Below the pieces are notes generated by a model. It did no database searches. It was not told the DNA's origin and saw nothing but the letters and a program-made list of their open reading frames with translations. Source: an uncultured Armatimonadota bacterium (GTDB lineage Bacteria > Armatimonadota > Armatimonadia > Armatimonadales > Armatimonadaceae). Taken from it: DNA of 33,746 bases. The stretch is taken from NCBI GenBank assembly GCA_903924445.1, contig CAIYBQ010000270.1, positions 1 through 33,746 of the forward strand, read 5' to 3'. The first letter of the stretch is position 1; every line of letters starts with the position of its first letter. The position numbers were made by a program, and so were the translations under genes. Positions 9,755 to 18,676 of this stretch are shown here, piece by piece.

Positions 9755-11185
9755 ATGGCTATGAAACTAAACCGCGTTGCTTGTCAATTTGTTGACACTA
9801 CTGATCGCAGACCAATCCCTCTTGTCATCTGTACGGCTACGGACAATACAACGGTTGTCAGCGACAACGCTGGATACATCTCCATCCCAGTCAACTTGCC
9901 AAAAGGCACAGCTTTTTATCTGCAGGTTCAGAGCCCAGGCTACGACATCCCGCCTGATGGATTTGGCTATCGTGGAATTCGCCTTGTGGTTGGAAATCCT
10001 ATCGAGCGAATCAAGGTACGCCGGATAAACATCGCTCAGCGAAGCGGGCGTACCACCGGTATCGCTAAGTACATTCACGCCCAAACCCTGGGTGTAATCG
10101 GTCAGGTAATTGAAACTCCCTTGACAGGAATGGACTCGGTGCAAACGGCCGAGCTACACGGGACATGCTTTGTCTACTTTGGTGATACGAACTGGTCTGG
10201 GTATCCACTAGGGAATTTCAAAACGACAGCGGGTGTTGCCAAAACACAATCCAAACTTCCCAACTGTCCCTACAGCATCGATTACAACACCGACATCAAA
10301 GGCTTTCCGAAGTCCAGCATTCTCGAAAATGAAGATGAACCTGGAGTCGTTTGGGTTAGCGGTGTGATTCGGGTTGGTGATGAGATTGTTGGGTATGTCA
10401 ATCGTCGTAAGTCATTGCAACAACAGCTAGCGCATGGCTTTGTGCGTTGGAATCCAACCAAGAAGTTATTTTCAGACTTTCAAAAGTTACCAGAGACATC
10501 GTGGAGGCACTTGGACGGTCATCCGATTTTGTATCAAGACGAAGGCGTTGATTATGTGATGTTTGGACATGCTATTCCAAATTTCCGTGTCAAAGCAGAC
10601 GTCCGTGCCATTCGGTCTGGACTTACTTTCGAGACATACTCGTGTTTGTTACCCAATGGGGATGTTGACTATGACGACAAACGTGCACCTATCTGGCGAT
10701 GGCGGTCTGACGCGAGTCCCATCGATTCAGAACGCGAAGCATCCCTGATCAAGCGCGGAAAGCTTGCGCGTGAGCAATGCAAGTTTTTGCTAACAGAACA
10801 CGCTACAAAGCGAATGGTTATTCCCCACCGTGGATCGGTGCGTTGGAATGCCTTTGTTCAGCGTTGGGTTCTCGTGTTCACAGCCATTAATGAACCTGAT
10901 TCCATGCTTGGTGAGCTTTACATCGCAGCCGCTACGATGCCTTCTGGTCCATGGACTCCTTGCATTAGAATCGCAACTCATCCACGGTACTCCTTTTACA
11001 ACCCCGTTCATCACAGCTGGCTTGACAAGCAACGGGGAAAGGTCATGACGATTGAGGGTACCTACACGATGTCGTTTTCCGGTAATTCCGTACCAACCCC
11101 ACACTATGAGTACAACCAGCTTACGTATGAGATTGACTTAAGCGATAAACGCCTGGCATTTCTGGCATCAAACATCGACAAGTAA
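9755..11185 (+). CDS. uncharacterised 476-aa protein: N-terminal beta-sandwich-like region plus possible beta-propeller (glycosidase-like) region
   Basis: Long ORF; N-terminus resembles a small Ig/carboxypeptidase-regulatory-like domain (SVVSDNAGYISIPVNLPKG-type pattern); C-terminus HPRYSFYNPVHHSWLDKQRGKVMTIEGTYTMSFSGNSVPTPHYEYNQLTYEIDL reminiscent of uncharacterised planctomycete proteins; fold assignment is inference. Confidence 0.75.
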   Translation: MAMKLNRVACQFVDTTDRRPIPLVICTATDNTTVVSDNAGYISIPVNLPKGTAFYLQVQSPGYDIPPDGFGYRGIRLVVGNPIERIKVRRINIAQRSGRTTGIAKYIHAQTLGVIGQVIETPLTGMDSVQTAELHGTCFVYFGDTNWSGYPLGNFKTTAGVAKTQSKLPNCPYSIDYNTDIKGFPKSSILENEDEPGVVWVSGVIRVGDEIVGYVNRRKSLQQQLAHGFVRWNPTKKLFSDFQKLPETSWRHLDGHPILYQDEGVDYVMFGHAIPNFRVKADVRAIRSGLTFETYSCLLPNGDVDYDDKRAPIWRWRSDASPIDSEREASLIKRGKLAREQCKFLLTEHATKRMVIPHRGSVRWNAFVQRWVLVFTAINEPDSMLGELYIAAATMPSGPWTPCIRIATHPRYSFYNPVHHSWLDKQRGKVMTIEGTYTMSFSGNSVPTPHYEYNQLTYEIDLSDKRLAFLASNIDK

Positions 11186-11196
11186 CATTAGGGAAT

Positions 11197-12480
11197 TTAT
11201 GATGGTGAATTGGATTTCCCAACTTCGCCAAAGGTATTTTCGGGGTCACGTTCGCGTAGCCATGGCGGGATGATAACGGTCATTGCACCGATAACACACA
11301 TCCAGCCACTGAGAAGAACGATTTGATCAGGTGTAATTAAGCGCATCAAGGCTCCACCAGCAGCAGCGCCTAGTGGCATGAGTGGACTCAAGATTCCTGA
11401 TTGCAATCCGATGACTTTTCCGAGGTGCTCGGCAGGCGTACGGCGCTGAACGTAGGTTGCCTGAAGTGCGAAATAAGGCCCCCAGACGATGCCTGCCACA
11501 AACCAAATCATCCATGCGACTTTGAAATCATGTTGATACGAGAAAAGGATCTGAAGCGCCCCCCATCCCAGCATAATGGATGTCAGGATCAGACCAGTCC
11601 TCCGTAGAGATGCTAGTCTTGGGGTTAGAAGCCCACCCAGCAAGGCACCGATGCTGACGGCCATAAAGAGGTAGCTAAGTTCGGTTATTCCTCCAGATAG
11701 CTGCTTTGGCACATAAAGGGGCAGTGCAGCTTCGGTTGGACCATAGGAAAACCAAAAGAGCCCAGAGAGTACAGTTACAGCGAGCACAGCTGGATGCATC
11801 CGGTACTTATTCTCGGAAACGTCGTTTGTAGCTTGTTCCGGCTGTGATTCCTCTGTCGATGGTGGGAGGCAAAAGCGCACGGGCATTGTGCTTAGTATCA
11901 ACGCAAGGAATAAAAAGCTGACGGTGTCAAACCACAGCGCATTAATGGCCCCCATGCGCCCAATCGTGAGTGCTGAGACCAGTGGTCCAAGGATTCCAGC
12001 GATTTGTTCCGTGACGGCAAAGCCAGTATTGATATACGGTAGGCGTCTCTGGAGCGTCGCCCGAGGGATAATCAAGCCGGCGCCCACCCTTGTCGCCGGG
12101 GCCAAGGCGCCGCATAGTGCTCCCACCCCATAAAGGGCCCATATTGGAATATCCCCGTAGTGGTGCCAGATCGGTAAAACCGCCATCAATATGCCTCGAA
12201 AGACATTGTCGATGACAAAAAGTGGCTTGATATTCACCCGGTCCATCAAGCGTCCTAGTAACGGGGAAGTAATCGCAGATGGCAACGCCCAAATGAGGAG
12301 CATTCCTCCCACAGCTGCACCATCGTTTGTTTTTTGCGCAACAAACCACGTAAGGGCTGTCCACGTTACAAAATCACCAATGGTTGAGATAGTCATCCCG
12401 AGCCAGAGGAGGCGCAGGGTTCGATCCCGAAGTAACACACGGGGCCATTGAATCTCTTGCCTGATCTTGCGTACTGGCAT
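11197..12480 (-). CDS. MFS transporter
   Basis: Many hydrophobic segments; LRLLWLGMTISTIGDFVTWTALTWFVAQ and GRLMDRVNIKPLFVIDNVFRG MFS-like motifs. Confidence 0.88.
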   Translation of the reverse strand: MPVRKIRQEIQWPRVLLRDRTLRLLWLGMTISTIGDFVTWTALTWFVAQKTNDGAAVGGMLLIWALPSAITSPLLGRLMDRVNIKPLFVIDNVFRGILMAVLPIWHHYGDIPIWALYGVGALCGALAPATRVGAGLIIPRATLQRRLPYINTGFAVTEQIAGILGPLVSALTIGRMGAINALWFDTVSFLFLALILSTMPVRFCLPPSTEESQPEQATNDVSENKYRMHPAVLAVTVLSGLFWFSYGPTEAALPLYVPKQLSGGITELSYLFMAVSIGALLGGLLTPRLASLRRTGLILTSIMLGWGALQILFSYQHDFKVAWMIWFVAGIVWGPYFALQATYVQRRTPAEHLGKVIGLQSGILSPLMPLGAAAGGALMRLITPDQIVLLSGWMCVIGAMTVIIPPWLRERDPENTFGEVGKSNSPS

Positions 12481-12483
12481 AGC

Positions 12484-13260
12484 TTAAATTTTTCCAATCG
12501 CATCAAAGCGCATCGCATCCAGAAAGACCATCGTCTTCAAGTCACGGTCAGTCATTGCTTTCATATGGCTTCGCACTAGCTGCCAAAGTAGGGGTTGTAT
12601 TGTTTCATTCACGGTGAACGATGACCAATCACCGGGAGTGCTTAGATCACCGATTTGATGCAAAGTTGCCTGCAATGGGCGTGTAAATGCCAAGGTCTCC
12701 CCACGGTAGCCATCAGCGCAGCGATGACAAATCACGCCACCCCTATGCGCAGCATAAAACGGGATACCAGATGTGTCACGTAACGCGGTATCGCAAATGC
12801 AGCATTCCCGGATACGTGGCATGTAGCCCGTAAGGTGGAGAACATGCCATTGTGCCGCGAGGACCAACGATGCTGGATCACTGGATGCGGTCAGCAGATA
12901 GAGCGTTCTCACAAGAAGTTCGTAGAGGTCTGGAGCGGGATCCTCATCCTCGGTAAGTCGTTCAACGAGCTCGAGAAGGAACATTGCAAAGCTAATCAGA
13001 GCGATATCCGTCTTGATTACAGGAAACGTTTCCACGGTTTCTGCTTGAGCCAGTATATGAAAGGTAGTCCCTTTGTGTAGTTGGGCATCGAGGATGACCA
13101 TGGGTTCGCTTACACCCGCCAGTTTACTACTGGACTGACGGGCACCGCGCGCTGAGACCCGGAGCTTTCCGTGTGCGTGGGTAAAGAGAATACAAAGCTT
13201 GTCCTTCTCTCCTAACGGGAAGCGCTTGAGGATCACGCCACGCGTAGAAAAACTTGCCAT
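12484..13260 (-). CDS. recO: DNA repair protein RecO
   Basis: N-terminal GVILKRFPLGEKDKLCILFTHAHGKLRVSARGARQSSSKLAG; zinc cysteines CCICD...CHRC. Confidence 0.9.
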   Translation of the reverse strand: MASFSTRGVILKRFPLGEKDKLCILFTHAHGKLRVSARGARQSSSKLAGVSEPMVILDAQLHKGTTFHILAQAETVETFPVIKTDIALISFAMFLLELVERLTEDEDPAPDLYELLVRTLYLLTASSDPASLVLAAQWHVLHLTGYMPRIRECCICDTALRDTSGIPFYAAHRGGVICHRCADGYRGETLAFTRPLQATLHQIGDLSTPGDWSSFTVNETIQPLLWQLVRSHMKAMTDRDLKTMVFLDAMRFDAIGKI

Positions 13261-13266
13261 TACACC

Positions 13267-13290
13267 AAAAAGCCGGGGTTTCCCCCGGCC
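13267..13290 (-). terminator. Rho-independent terminator downstream of the zinc metalloprotease gene
   Basis: Minus strand reads ggccgggggaaaccccggctttttgg: GC stem (13272-13278 with 13283-13289) then T5. Confidence 0.8.
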
Positions 13291-13315
13291 TCTGTCCTGT
13301 AACCATCAACCCACA

Positions 13316-15811
13316 TTAGCGAGGAAATGGAATTGCTCCTGCTGGTGCAGCCGGACCACCCGCTGCAACCTTAGGATCAAGCTGATCATCGATTGCCTTC
13401 AGGAGGTCATGCAAGTGTGCACGTGTTGCGCGGTCTACCGCACGACCCGCTGCGTTCTTAACCTGCCCACGGAGCGTTACCAACGTTTGGCGTGCAAGAG
13501 ACTTGCCATCGCCGGAACCGGTGAGCTTGCCACCGAATGTGGACACAAAGGTCCGCTGAAGGTTTCTACGATACAGATCAACCACTGGCTTAGCCGAAAC
13601 CACTTCACTAAAGATGCCCGTTCGAAGGTCATCAAAGAGATTGGCCACCGTGTAGGCGCTCTTTGGAGTAAGCGCTTCTTGCTCAGACATCCGCTTTAGA
13701 CGGCTATCCTGAAGCAAGCCAGACAGAATACCGGTTTGACTTGCAAGGACTGCATCGGCAATACCAGATGGGTTGAACTTGCGTGTGATATCCGGGCGAA
13801 CCATGATGGCTGGCGTATGGAACAGCTGTTCATTGTAGAGGCGAACAGCAGCACGTTGCTTGCCAGCAGGCACGGGAGTGTAGTTGACTTGCGTCCCCTG
13901 TCCAGCATGTTGGTTGTTTTCAATCATCCCACCAACGACTGCCAGGACGTGACGCAGCTCCATGCCACGCTGACCCATGACTGTGTTGTAGGCATCTGCC
14001 AACATTTCATAGTCTTCACCAGGCTTTGCGGCGGCCTTTACCAGGAAGCCCATGACACGATCGATGTTCTTTAGGCCCAAACGGGTTGCTTCGACGGTGT
14101 CATCGCCAAGATCTTCACTTTGACGCGTTGGATCCTCTGGCGACTGGTTACCGAAGCGAAGCATCGGATTCTGTGTCTGGCGGTTGGCAATAGCCTTGAG
14201 CGCAGGAACTTCTTCCGCCGGTGTTTTCGCACCAGGAATAGCACCGTAGCCATACTCGATTGCAAAGTAGTCATAAGGACCAAGCTTTGGAATCAATCGA
14301 GCTCCATCACCAGGCTGTGCTACGTAGTTGAAGCGTCCGTAGTCCATGATGGAAGACTCGTCTCCCCACTTCTCAGTCCACTCTTTGGAGCGGAGCTGCT
14401 TGATGGAGTATGTCGAGGATGCTCTCATGTTGTGTGGAAGTCCGAGCGTATGCCCAACTTCGTGGGTCACAACATATGCCAGAAGGTCTCCCTGGAGGCT
14501 CTCGGGAAGAGGAAGCTTCTGTGCGCGTGGGTCATTTGGGGAAACTTGGGCAAAGTACCAGTTGTTGCTAAGTTTCAGAACCGAATGGAAGATTTTTGGT
14601 GAACCATTCAGGATTTCGCCGGTACGCGGATCGGAAATGTGTGGGCCATAGGCATTTTCAATGCCACTAGGCAGCCAGCGGATGACCGTGTAGCGTACAT
14701 CGTCTTGGTCGAATTCAGGATCTTCAGCCTTGGTTGGGATGTCGCGGCACACAATGGCATTTTTATAGCCAATCTTCTCGAAGGCAGCGTTCCACTCTTC
14801 GACACCACGCTTTACGTAAGGCTTCCACTTTGCTGGAATCTCGGAGCCAAGGTAGTACGTGATCGGAGTGACAGGCTCGGAGAGAGCCGCGCGTGGGTCC
14901 TTCTTCTCTAACCGCCATCGGTCGAGGATGGTAATCGTCTTGACAGGAGCTTCCGATGTACCAAATTCGTAGTGGCTGGTAGAGAACCAACCAACACGTG
15001 AATCTGCCATACGGGCCATCATCGGCTTTTCCGGCAGTGCTACGATTGAATGGTGCAGACCAACGGTAATTGCATCGGTGCTCGCATCACGTGATGGACC
15101 ATCACCGCCGCGACGACCGAGTGGACTTCCTCCACCACCAGCAACAAAAGTTGCCGTGAGTTTAACTTCGATGTTCTTCGGATAGGACTTTACCGAGTCG
15201 ATAAACGTTCGGCTTGGGTCCATCCGGGATGCACCGATCGAGCCCTTAGCCGAAAACTCAGCCATGTCACCGGTGTAAACATTTGTGACATCGATGACAA
15301 CAGAGTCCTTGTTACCCGTCGTTTTGATGTCAAATGTAGCGATAATCGGCTCGACTTTAGCCATCAGCAAGGAGCGCGTCATGTCGCCCGCAGGATCATC
15401 TGCGCGGACAGTATGCGTTACCGAGCGCAGGAGGATTTTGTCTCCACGACGCTCGAAGCGGACAACTCTGTCCTGAACTTCGGTCTGTCCAAAGCCATAA
15501 AACGTTGGGGACTTATCGAGTGTGGTGACCCACAACACTTCGCTACCCAGCTTATCGGCAGGAATTTCCCAGTAGTACTTTTCATCGATCTGATGCGTCA
15601 TGAACAAGCCATCATCAGATTTGGCATCCTTGGTGATGACTTCTGCATAAGGCTTCATCTTCGCAGGAGCACCCGCAGGACCGCCCGGACCACCAGGTCC
15701 CTGCATTCCGCCACGCGGTCCGCCAGGCCCAGGACCACCAGGTCCCTGCGCCAGCGCACCGGCCAACATGGCCACACTCAAAACAGCACTAAGTATCAGC
15801 TTTCCCTGCAC
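13316..15811 (-). CDS. secreted zinc-dependent metalloprotease (DUF5117/DUF4953-type)
   Basis: HEVGHTLGLPHNM zinc-binding motif (HExxHxxGxxH); SSIMDYGRFNYVAQPGD; signal peptide followed by Gly/Pro-rich linker; GTG start. Confidence 0.9.
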   Translation of the reverse strand: MQGKLILSAVLSVAMLAGALAQGPGGPGPGGPRGGMQGPGGPGGPAGAPAKMKPYAEVITKDAKSDDGLFMTHQIDEKYYWEIPADKLGSEVLWVTTLDKSPTFYGFGQTEVQDRVVRFERRGDKILLRSVTHTVRADDPAGDMTRSLLMAKVEPIIATFDIKTTGNKDSVVIDVTNVYTGDMAEFSAKGSIGASRMDPSRTFIDSVKSYPKNIEVKLTATFVAGGGGSPLGRRGGDGPSRDASTDAITVGLHHSIVALPEKPMMARMADSRVGWFSTSHYEFGTSEAPVKTITILDRWRLEKKDPRAALSEPVTPITYYLGSEIPAKWKPYVKRGVEEWNAAFEKIGYKNAIVCRDIPTKAEDPEFDQDDVRYTVIRWLPSGIENAYGPHISDPRTGEILNGSPKIFHSVLKLSNNWYFAQVSPNDPRAQKLPLPESLQGDLLAYVVTHEVGHTLGLPHNMRASSTYSIKQLRSKEWTEKWGDESSIMDYGRFNYVAQPGDGARLIPKLGPYDYFAIEYGYGAIPGAKTPAEEVPALKAIANRQTQNPMLRFGNQSPEDPTRQSEDLGDDTVEATRLGLKNIDRVMGFLVKAAAKPGEDYEMLADAYNTVMGQRGMELRHVLAVVGGMIENNQHAGQGTQVNYTPVPAGKQRAAVRLYNEQLFHTPAIMVRPDITRKFNPSGIADAVLASQTGILSGLLQDSRLKRMSEQEALTPKSAYTVANLFDDLRTGIFSEVVSAKPVVDLYRRNLQRTFVSTFGGKLTGSGDGKSLARQTLVTLRGQVKNAAGRAVDRATRAHLHDLLKAIDDQLDPKVAAGGPAAPAGAIPFPR
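15687..15749. repeat. 18-bp perfect direct repeat (ggaccaccaggtccctgc) at 15687-15704 and 15732-15749
   Basis: Read directly; copies 45 bp (15 codons) apart inside the Gly/Pro-rich linker of the metalloprotease, encoding QGPGGP. Confidence 0.9.
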
Positions 15812-15857
15812 GATGAAACCTCGTTTCGTTTACAACAACCGATTCCGGATCGATTTT

Positions 15858-15886
15858 CTAGGATACCGTACGCGGTAAGAACCTAG
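15858..15886. repeat. composite inverted repeat CTAGG-a-TACCG-tacg-CGGTA-agaa-CCTAG
   Basis: Two nested 5-bp arm pairs read directly; overlaps the deoC stop codon and lies 46 nt from the metalloprotease start codon; no adjacent T-tract on either strand. Confidence 0.7.
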
Positions 15887-16587
15887 TAGGAATTCGTGGT
15901 ATTTACGGGTGCCCCGCCGTATTCGGCAAGAAGGGCGATACCTCCGGATGTTCCGAGACGTGATGCCCCGGCGCTCACCAACTCACCTGCAAAGGCAAGA
16001 GATCGAATCCCCCCTGCTGCCTTGATACCAACCGATTCGCTAACGGCTTGGCGCATCAGGGCGACATCCGCGGCTGTTGCACCCGTTGGTGCGAACCCGG
16101 TGGATGTCTTTACAAATGCTGCACCTGCTTCTTCTGCAAGCTTGGAAGCCCTTTGCTTCTCAGCATCTGTGAGATACGCACACTCGATGATGACCTTTAC
16201 GATCGCACCACCAAGATTCGAGGCCGCGACAACCCGCTCGATTTCCTCGAACACAATCAACTCAGCGCCAGACTTGAGCGCACTGATGTTGATGACCATG
16301 TCAACTTCATGAGCTCCATCGGCGACGACCAATGCCGCCTCAACTTCTTTTGCACCTGGCGCCGCAAGGCCGTGCGGAAAACCGATGACCGTACAAACCT
16401 TTGTCTCTGTGTCAGCGAGAATATCTGATGCATCTGCAACCCACGTAGGAAGGATACAAACGGATGCGAATCCGTATTCCGCCGCCTGCTCGACGAAGTC
16501 GATTGTTTCCCGCCGTGTTGCATCCGGGCGTAACAGCGTCTGATCAATCATCCGTGCGAGGTGTTGCTTGCTGGTGAATATACTCAT
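15883..16587 (-). CDS. deoC: deoxyribose-phosphate aldolase
   Basis: IDQTLLRPDATRRET, ASVCILPTWV, VIGFPHGL, EVDMVINISALKSG, VIIECAYLTDAEK, AAFVKTSTGFAPTGAT, GIKAAGGIR. Confidence 0.93.
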   Translation of the reverse strand: MSIFTSKQHLARMIDQTLLRPDATRRETIDFVEQAAEYGFASVCILPTWVADASDILADTETKVCTVIGFPHGLAAPGAKEVEAALVVADGAHEVDMVINISALKSGAELIVFEEIERVVAASNLGGAIVKVIIECAYLTDAEKQRASKLAEEAGAAFVKTSTGFAPTGATAADVALMRQAVSESVGIKAAGGIRSLAFAGELVSAGASRLGTSGGIALLAEYGGAPVNTTNSY

Positions 16588-17375
16588 CGTTTGGTCGCTG
16601 CTTTCAAGGTTGCCACGGTCTCTGCAAGTACATCCAAGTCTCGTGTCTCATGCAGCTGCTGAACAATCCGGCTCCCCACAACAGCGCCATCGGCGACGGC
16701 AGACACCGCTCGAACATGATCAGGTTGACTGATTCCAAAACCGACACAAACTGGAACACCGGGAATATTAGTGCGGATGGTCGAAACCAGTTCAGAGACT
16801 CCAATCGTTGCGTTATCGTGCATCCCAGTGATGCCCGTTCGCGAAACACAGTAAATGAACCCGCCGGCGAACGGCTTGACCTTATCCATGCGGACCTGTG
16901 TCGATGTTGGAGCTAGTAGGAATATAGTATCCAGGCCAGCTACATTACTCGCAGCTTTCCATTCATCTGCTTCATCAGGGGAAAGGTCTGTCAAGATCGT
17001 GGCGTCTGCCCCAGCTGCGGCGGCTGCGTTTGCAAATTCAGTCATGCCAAACTGCATTACCGGATTCCAAGAGCCCATCAGCACGATCGGAACCGTAACG
17101 CCTGCTTCGCGGGCAATACGTACATCGTCAATCACGGATGGTGGCGTTACGCCTGCCTCAAGTGCACGCATCGAGGATGCCTGTATCACCGGGCCATCCG
17201 CCAGCGGGTCGCTAAATGGAATTCCAAGTTCAATCACATCGGCGCCCGCATCGGCAATCGTCTTCAACACCTTCCACGTCTCACCCGGAAATGGATCACC
17301 CGCAGTCACGAACACCACAAGCGCTGCTTCGTTCCGCGATTTCAGCGCTTCAAAACATGCCTGCAAGCGACTCAT
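16584..17375 (-). CDS. trpA: tryptophan synthase alpha chain
   Basis: [48 protein letters not shown]; 4-nt overlaps with trpB and deoC. Confidence 0.95.
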   Translation of the reverse strand: MSRLQACFEALKSRNEAALVVFVTAGDPFPGETWKVLKTIADAGADVIELGIPFSDPLADGPVIQASSMRALEAGVTPPSVIDDVRIAREAGVTVPIVLMGSWNPVMQFGMTEFANAAAAAGADATILTDLSPDEADEWKAASNVAGLDTIFLLAPTSTQVRMDKVKPFAGGFIYCVSRTGITGMHDNATIGVSELVSTIRTNIPGVPVCVGFGISQPDHVRAVSAVADGAVVGSRIVQQLHETRDLDVLAETVATLKAATKR

Positions 17376-18595
17376 ACGTGCATCCCCCCAAGACGTTCCG
17401 CAACAGCCTCGACATCTTTGTCACCACGTCCACTGAAACAGACAACGATTGTCTGATCGGGCGACATCGTTGGAGCAAGCTTTCGCAGCTCTGCAAACGC
17501 GTGTGCCGTCTCAAGCGCGGGAAGTATCCCCTCGCGTCGGCTTACCCATTGAAGCGCATCGAGAGCTTCTTGATCATCCACCGCAGCATATTCTGCGCGG
17601 CCACGGTCCTTCAGCGATGCATGCTCAGGTCCAACACCCGGGTAATCAAGTCCAGCGGACACACTGTGTGCTTCAGCGATCTGACCATGGGCATCCTGCA
17701 ACAGATACGTCAATGAACCATGCAGGACACCGGGACGACCAAGTGAGAGCGTCGCCGCGTGGCGCGCGGTCCCGATACCGTCTCCGGCCGCTTCCACGCC
17801 GATCAGACGTACGCTTTCATCAGAAACAAACGGATGGAACATGCCCATCGCATTGGAACCGCCACCGACACACGCAAGGACGACATCCGGGAGGCGACCA
17901 GTCCGCTCAATCATTTGAGCGCGCGTCTCGCGTCCGATGACGCTTTGGAAGTCCCGAACCATGGCGGGATAAGGATGCGGACCGACAACACTTCCGATGA
18001 TGTAGTGGGTATCCGCCACATTGGTTACCCAGTCACGAAGGGCTTCATTCGTCGCATCCTTGAGTGTCTTCGTTCCGCTCTCGACCGGCCGCACTTCAGC
18101 GCCGAGGAGCTGCATCCGGAACACGTTAAGCCGCTGACGTTTGACATCTTCAGCGCCCATGTAGACGCAACATTGAAACCCAAACTTCGCACAAACGGTC
18201 GCGGTAGCGACACCGTGTTGGCCTGCTCCCGTTTCCGCGATGATGCGCGGCTTGCCCATTTTTCGGGCCAGAAGAATTTGTCCAATGGTGTTGTTGATTT
18301 TGTGTGCGCCAGTATGACAGAGGTCTTCACGTTTGAGGTAAATCTTCGCGCCACCCAGCTCATTTGTCAGATTCTCAGCAAATGTCAGAGGCGTTGGTCG
18401 GCCTACATATTCCTGAAGATGCCGATCGAACTCAGCAATAAACTCGGGATCGGTGCGCGCTTCTTCGTAGCGTCGTGAAAGTTCATCGAGCGCAGGTACA
18501 AGCGTCTCGGGAACGAAGCGTCCACCGAAAGGGCCAAAGTGGCCACGTGCATCCGGTTCGGATGAAAAGGAAGGTCCTTGAATCAGCGAAGACAT
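17372..18595 (-). CDS. trpB: tryptophan synthase beta chain
   Basis: [71 protein letters not shown]; start taken at ATG 18595 ([10 protein letters not shown]). Confidence 0.96.
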   Translation of the reverse strand: MSSLIQGPSFSSEPDARGHFGPFGGRFVPETLVPALDELSRRYEEARTDPEFIAEFDRHLQEYVGRPTPLTFAENLTNELGGAKIYLKREDLCHTGAHKINNTIGQILLARKMGKPRIIAETGAGQHGVATATVCAKFGFQCCVYMGAEDVKRQRLNVFRMQLLGAEVRPVESGTKTLKDATNEALRDWVTNVADTHYIIGSVVGPHPYPAMVRDFQSVIGRETRAQMIERTGRLPDVVLACVGGGSNAMGMFHPFVSDESVRLIGVEAAGDGIGTARHAATLSLGRPGVLHGSLTYLLQDAHGQIAEAHSVSAGLDYPGVGPEHASLKDRGRAEYAAVDDQEALDALQWVSRREGILPALETAHAFAELRKLAPTMSPDQTIVVCFSGRGDKDVEAVAERLGGMHV

Positions 18596-18676
18596 GGGCG
18601 AAGTGTACCACCGTGATGCCCTATTTTCTGCCACCCCATAGGCTTGAAAACACAGGGTAAATGTATACTAACTCTC

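Noticed and set aside
13199-13699. 166-aa plus-strand ORF
   Set aside because: Antisense to recO 5' end and metalloprotease 3' end and spans a terminator; no recognisable domain
16855-17716. Overlapping plus-strand ORFs of 193 and 166 aa
   Set aside because: Antisense to trpA/trpB; low-complexity Ser/Ala translation typical of shadow frames
17759-18478. 239-aa plus-strand ORF
   Set aside because: Fully antisense to trpB, which has unambiguous motifs; composition looks like a shadow ORF
18596-18676. trp leader/attenuator or T-box upstream of trpB
   Set aside because: The divergent intergenic space is only about 80 nt and contains no Trp-rich leader peptide or T-box-like element that I can see
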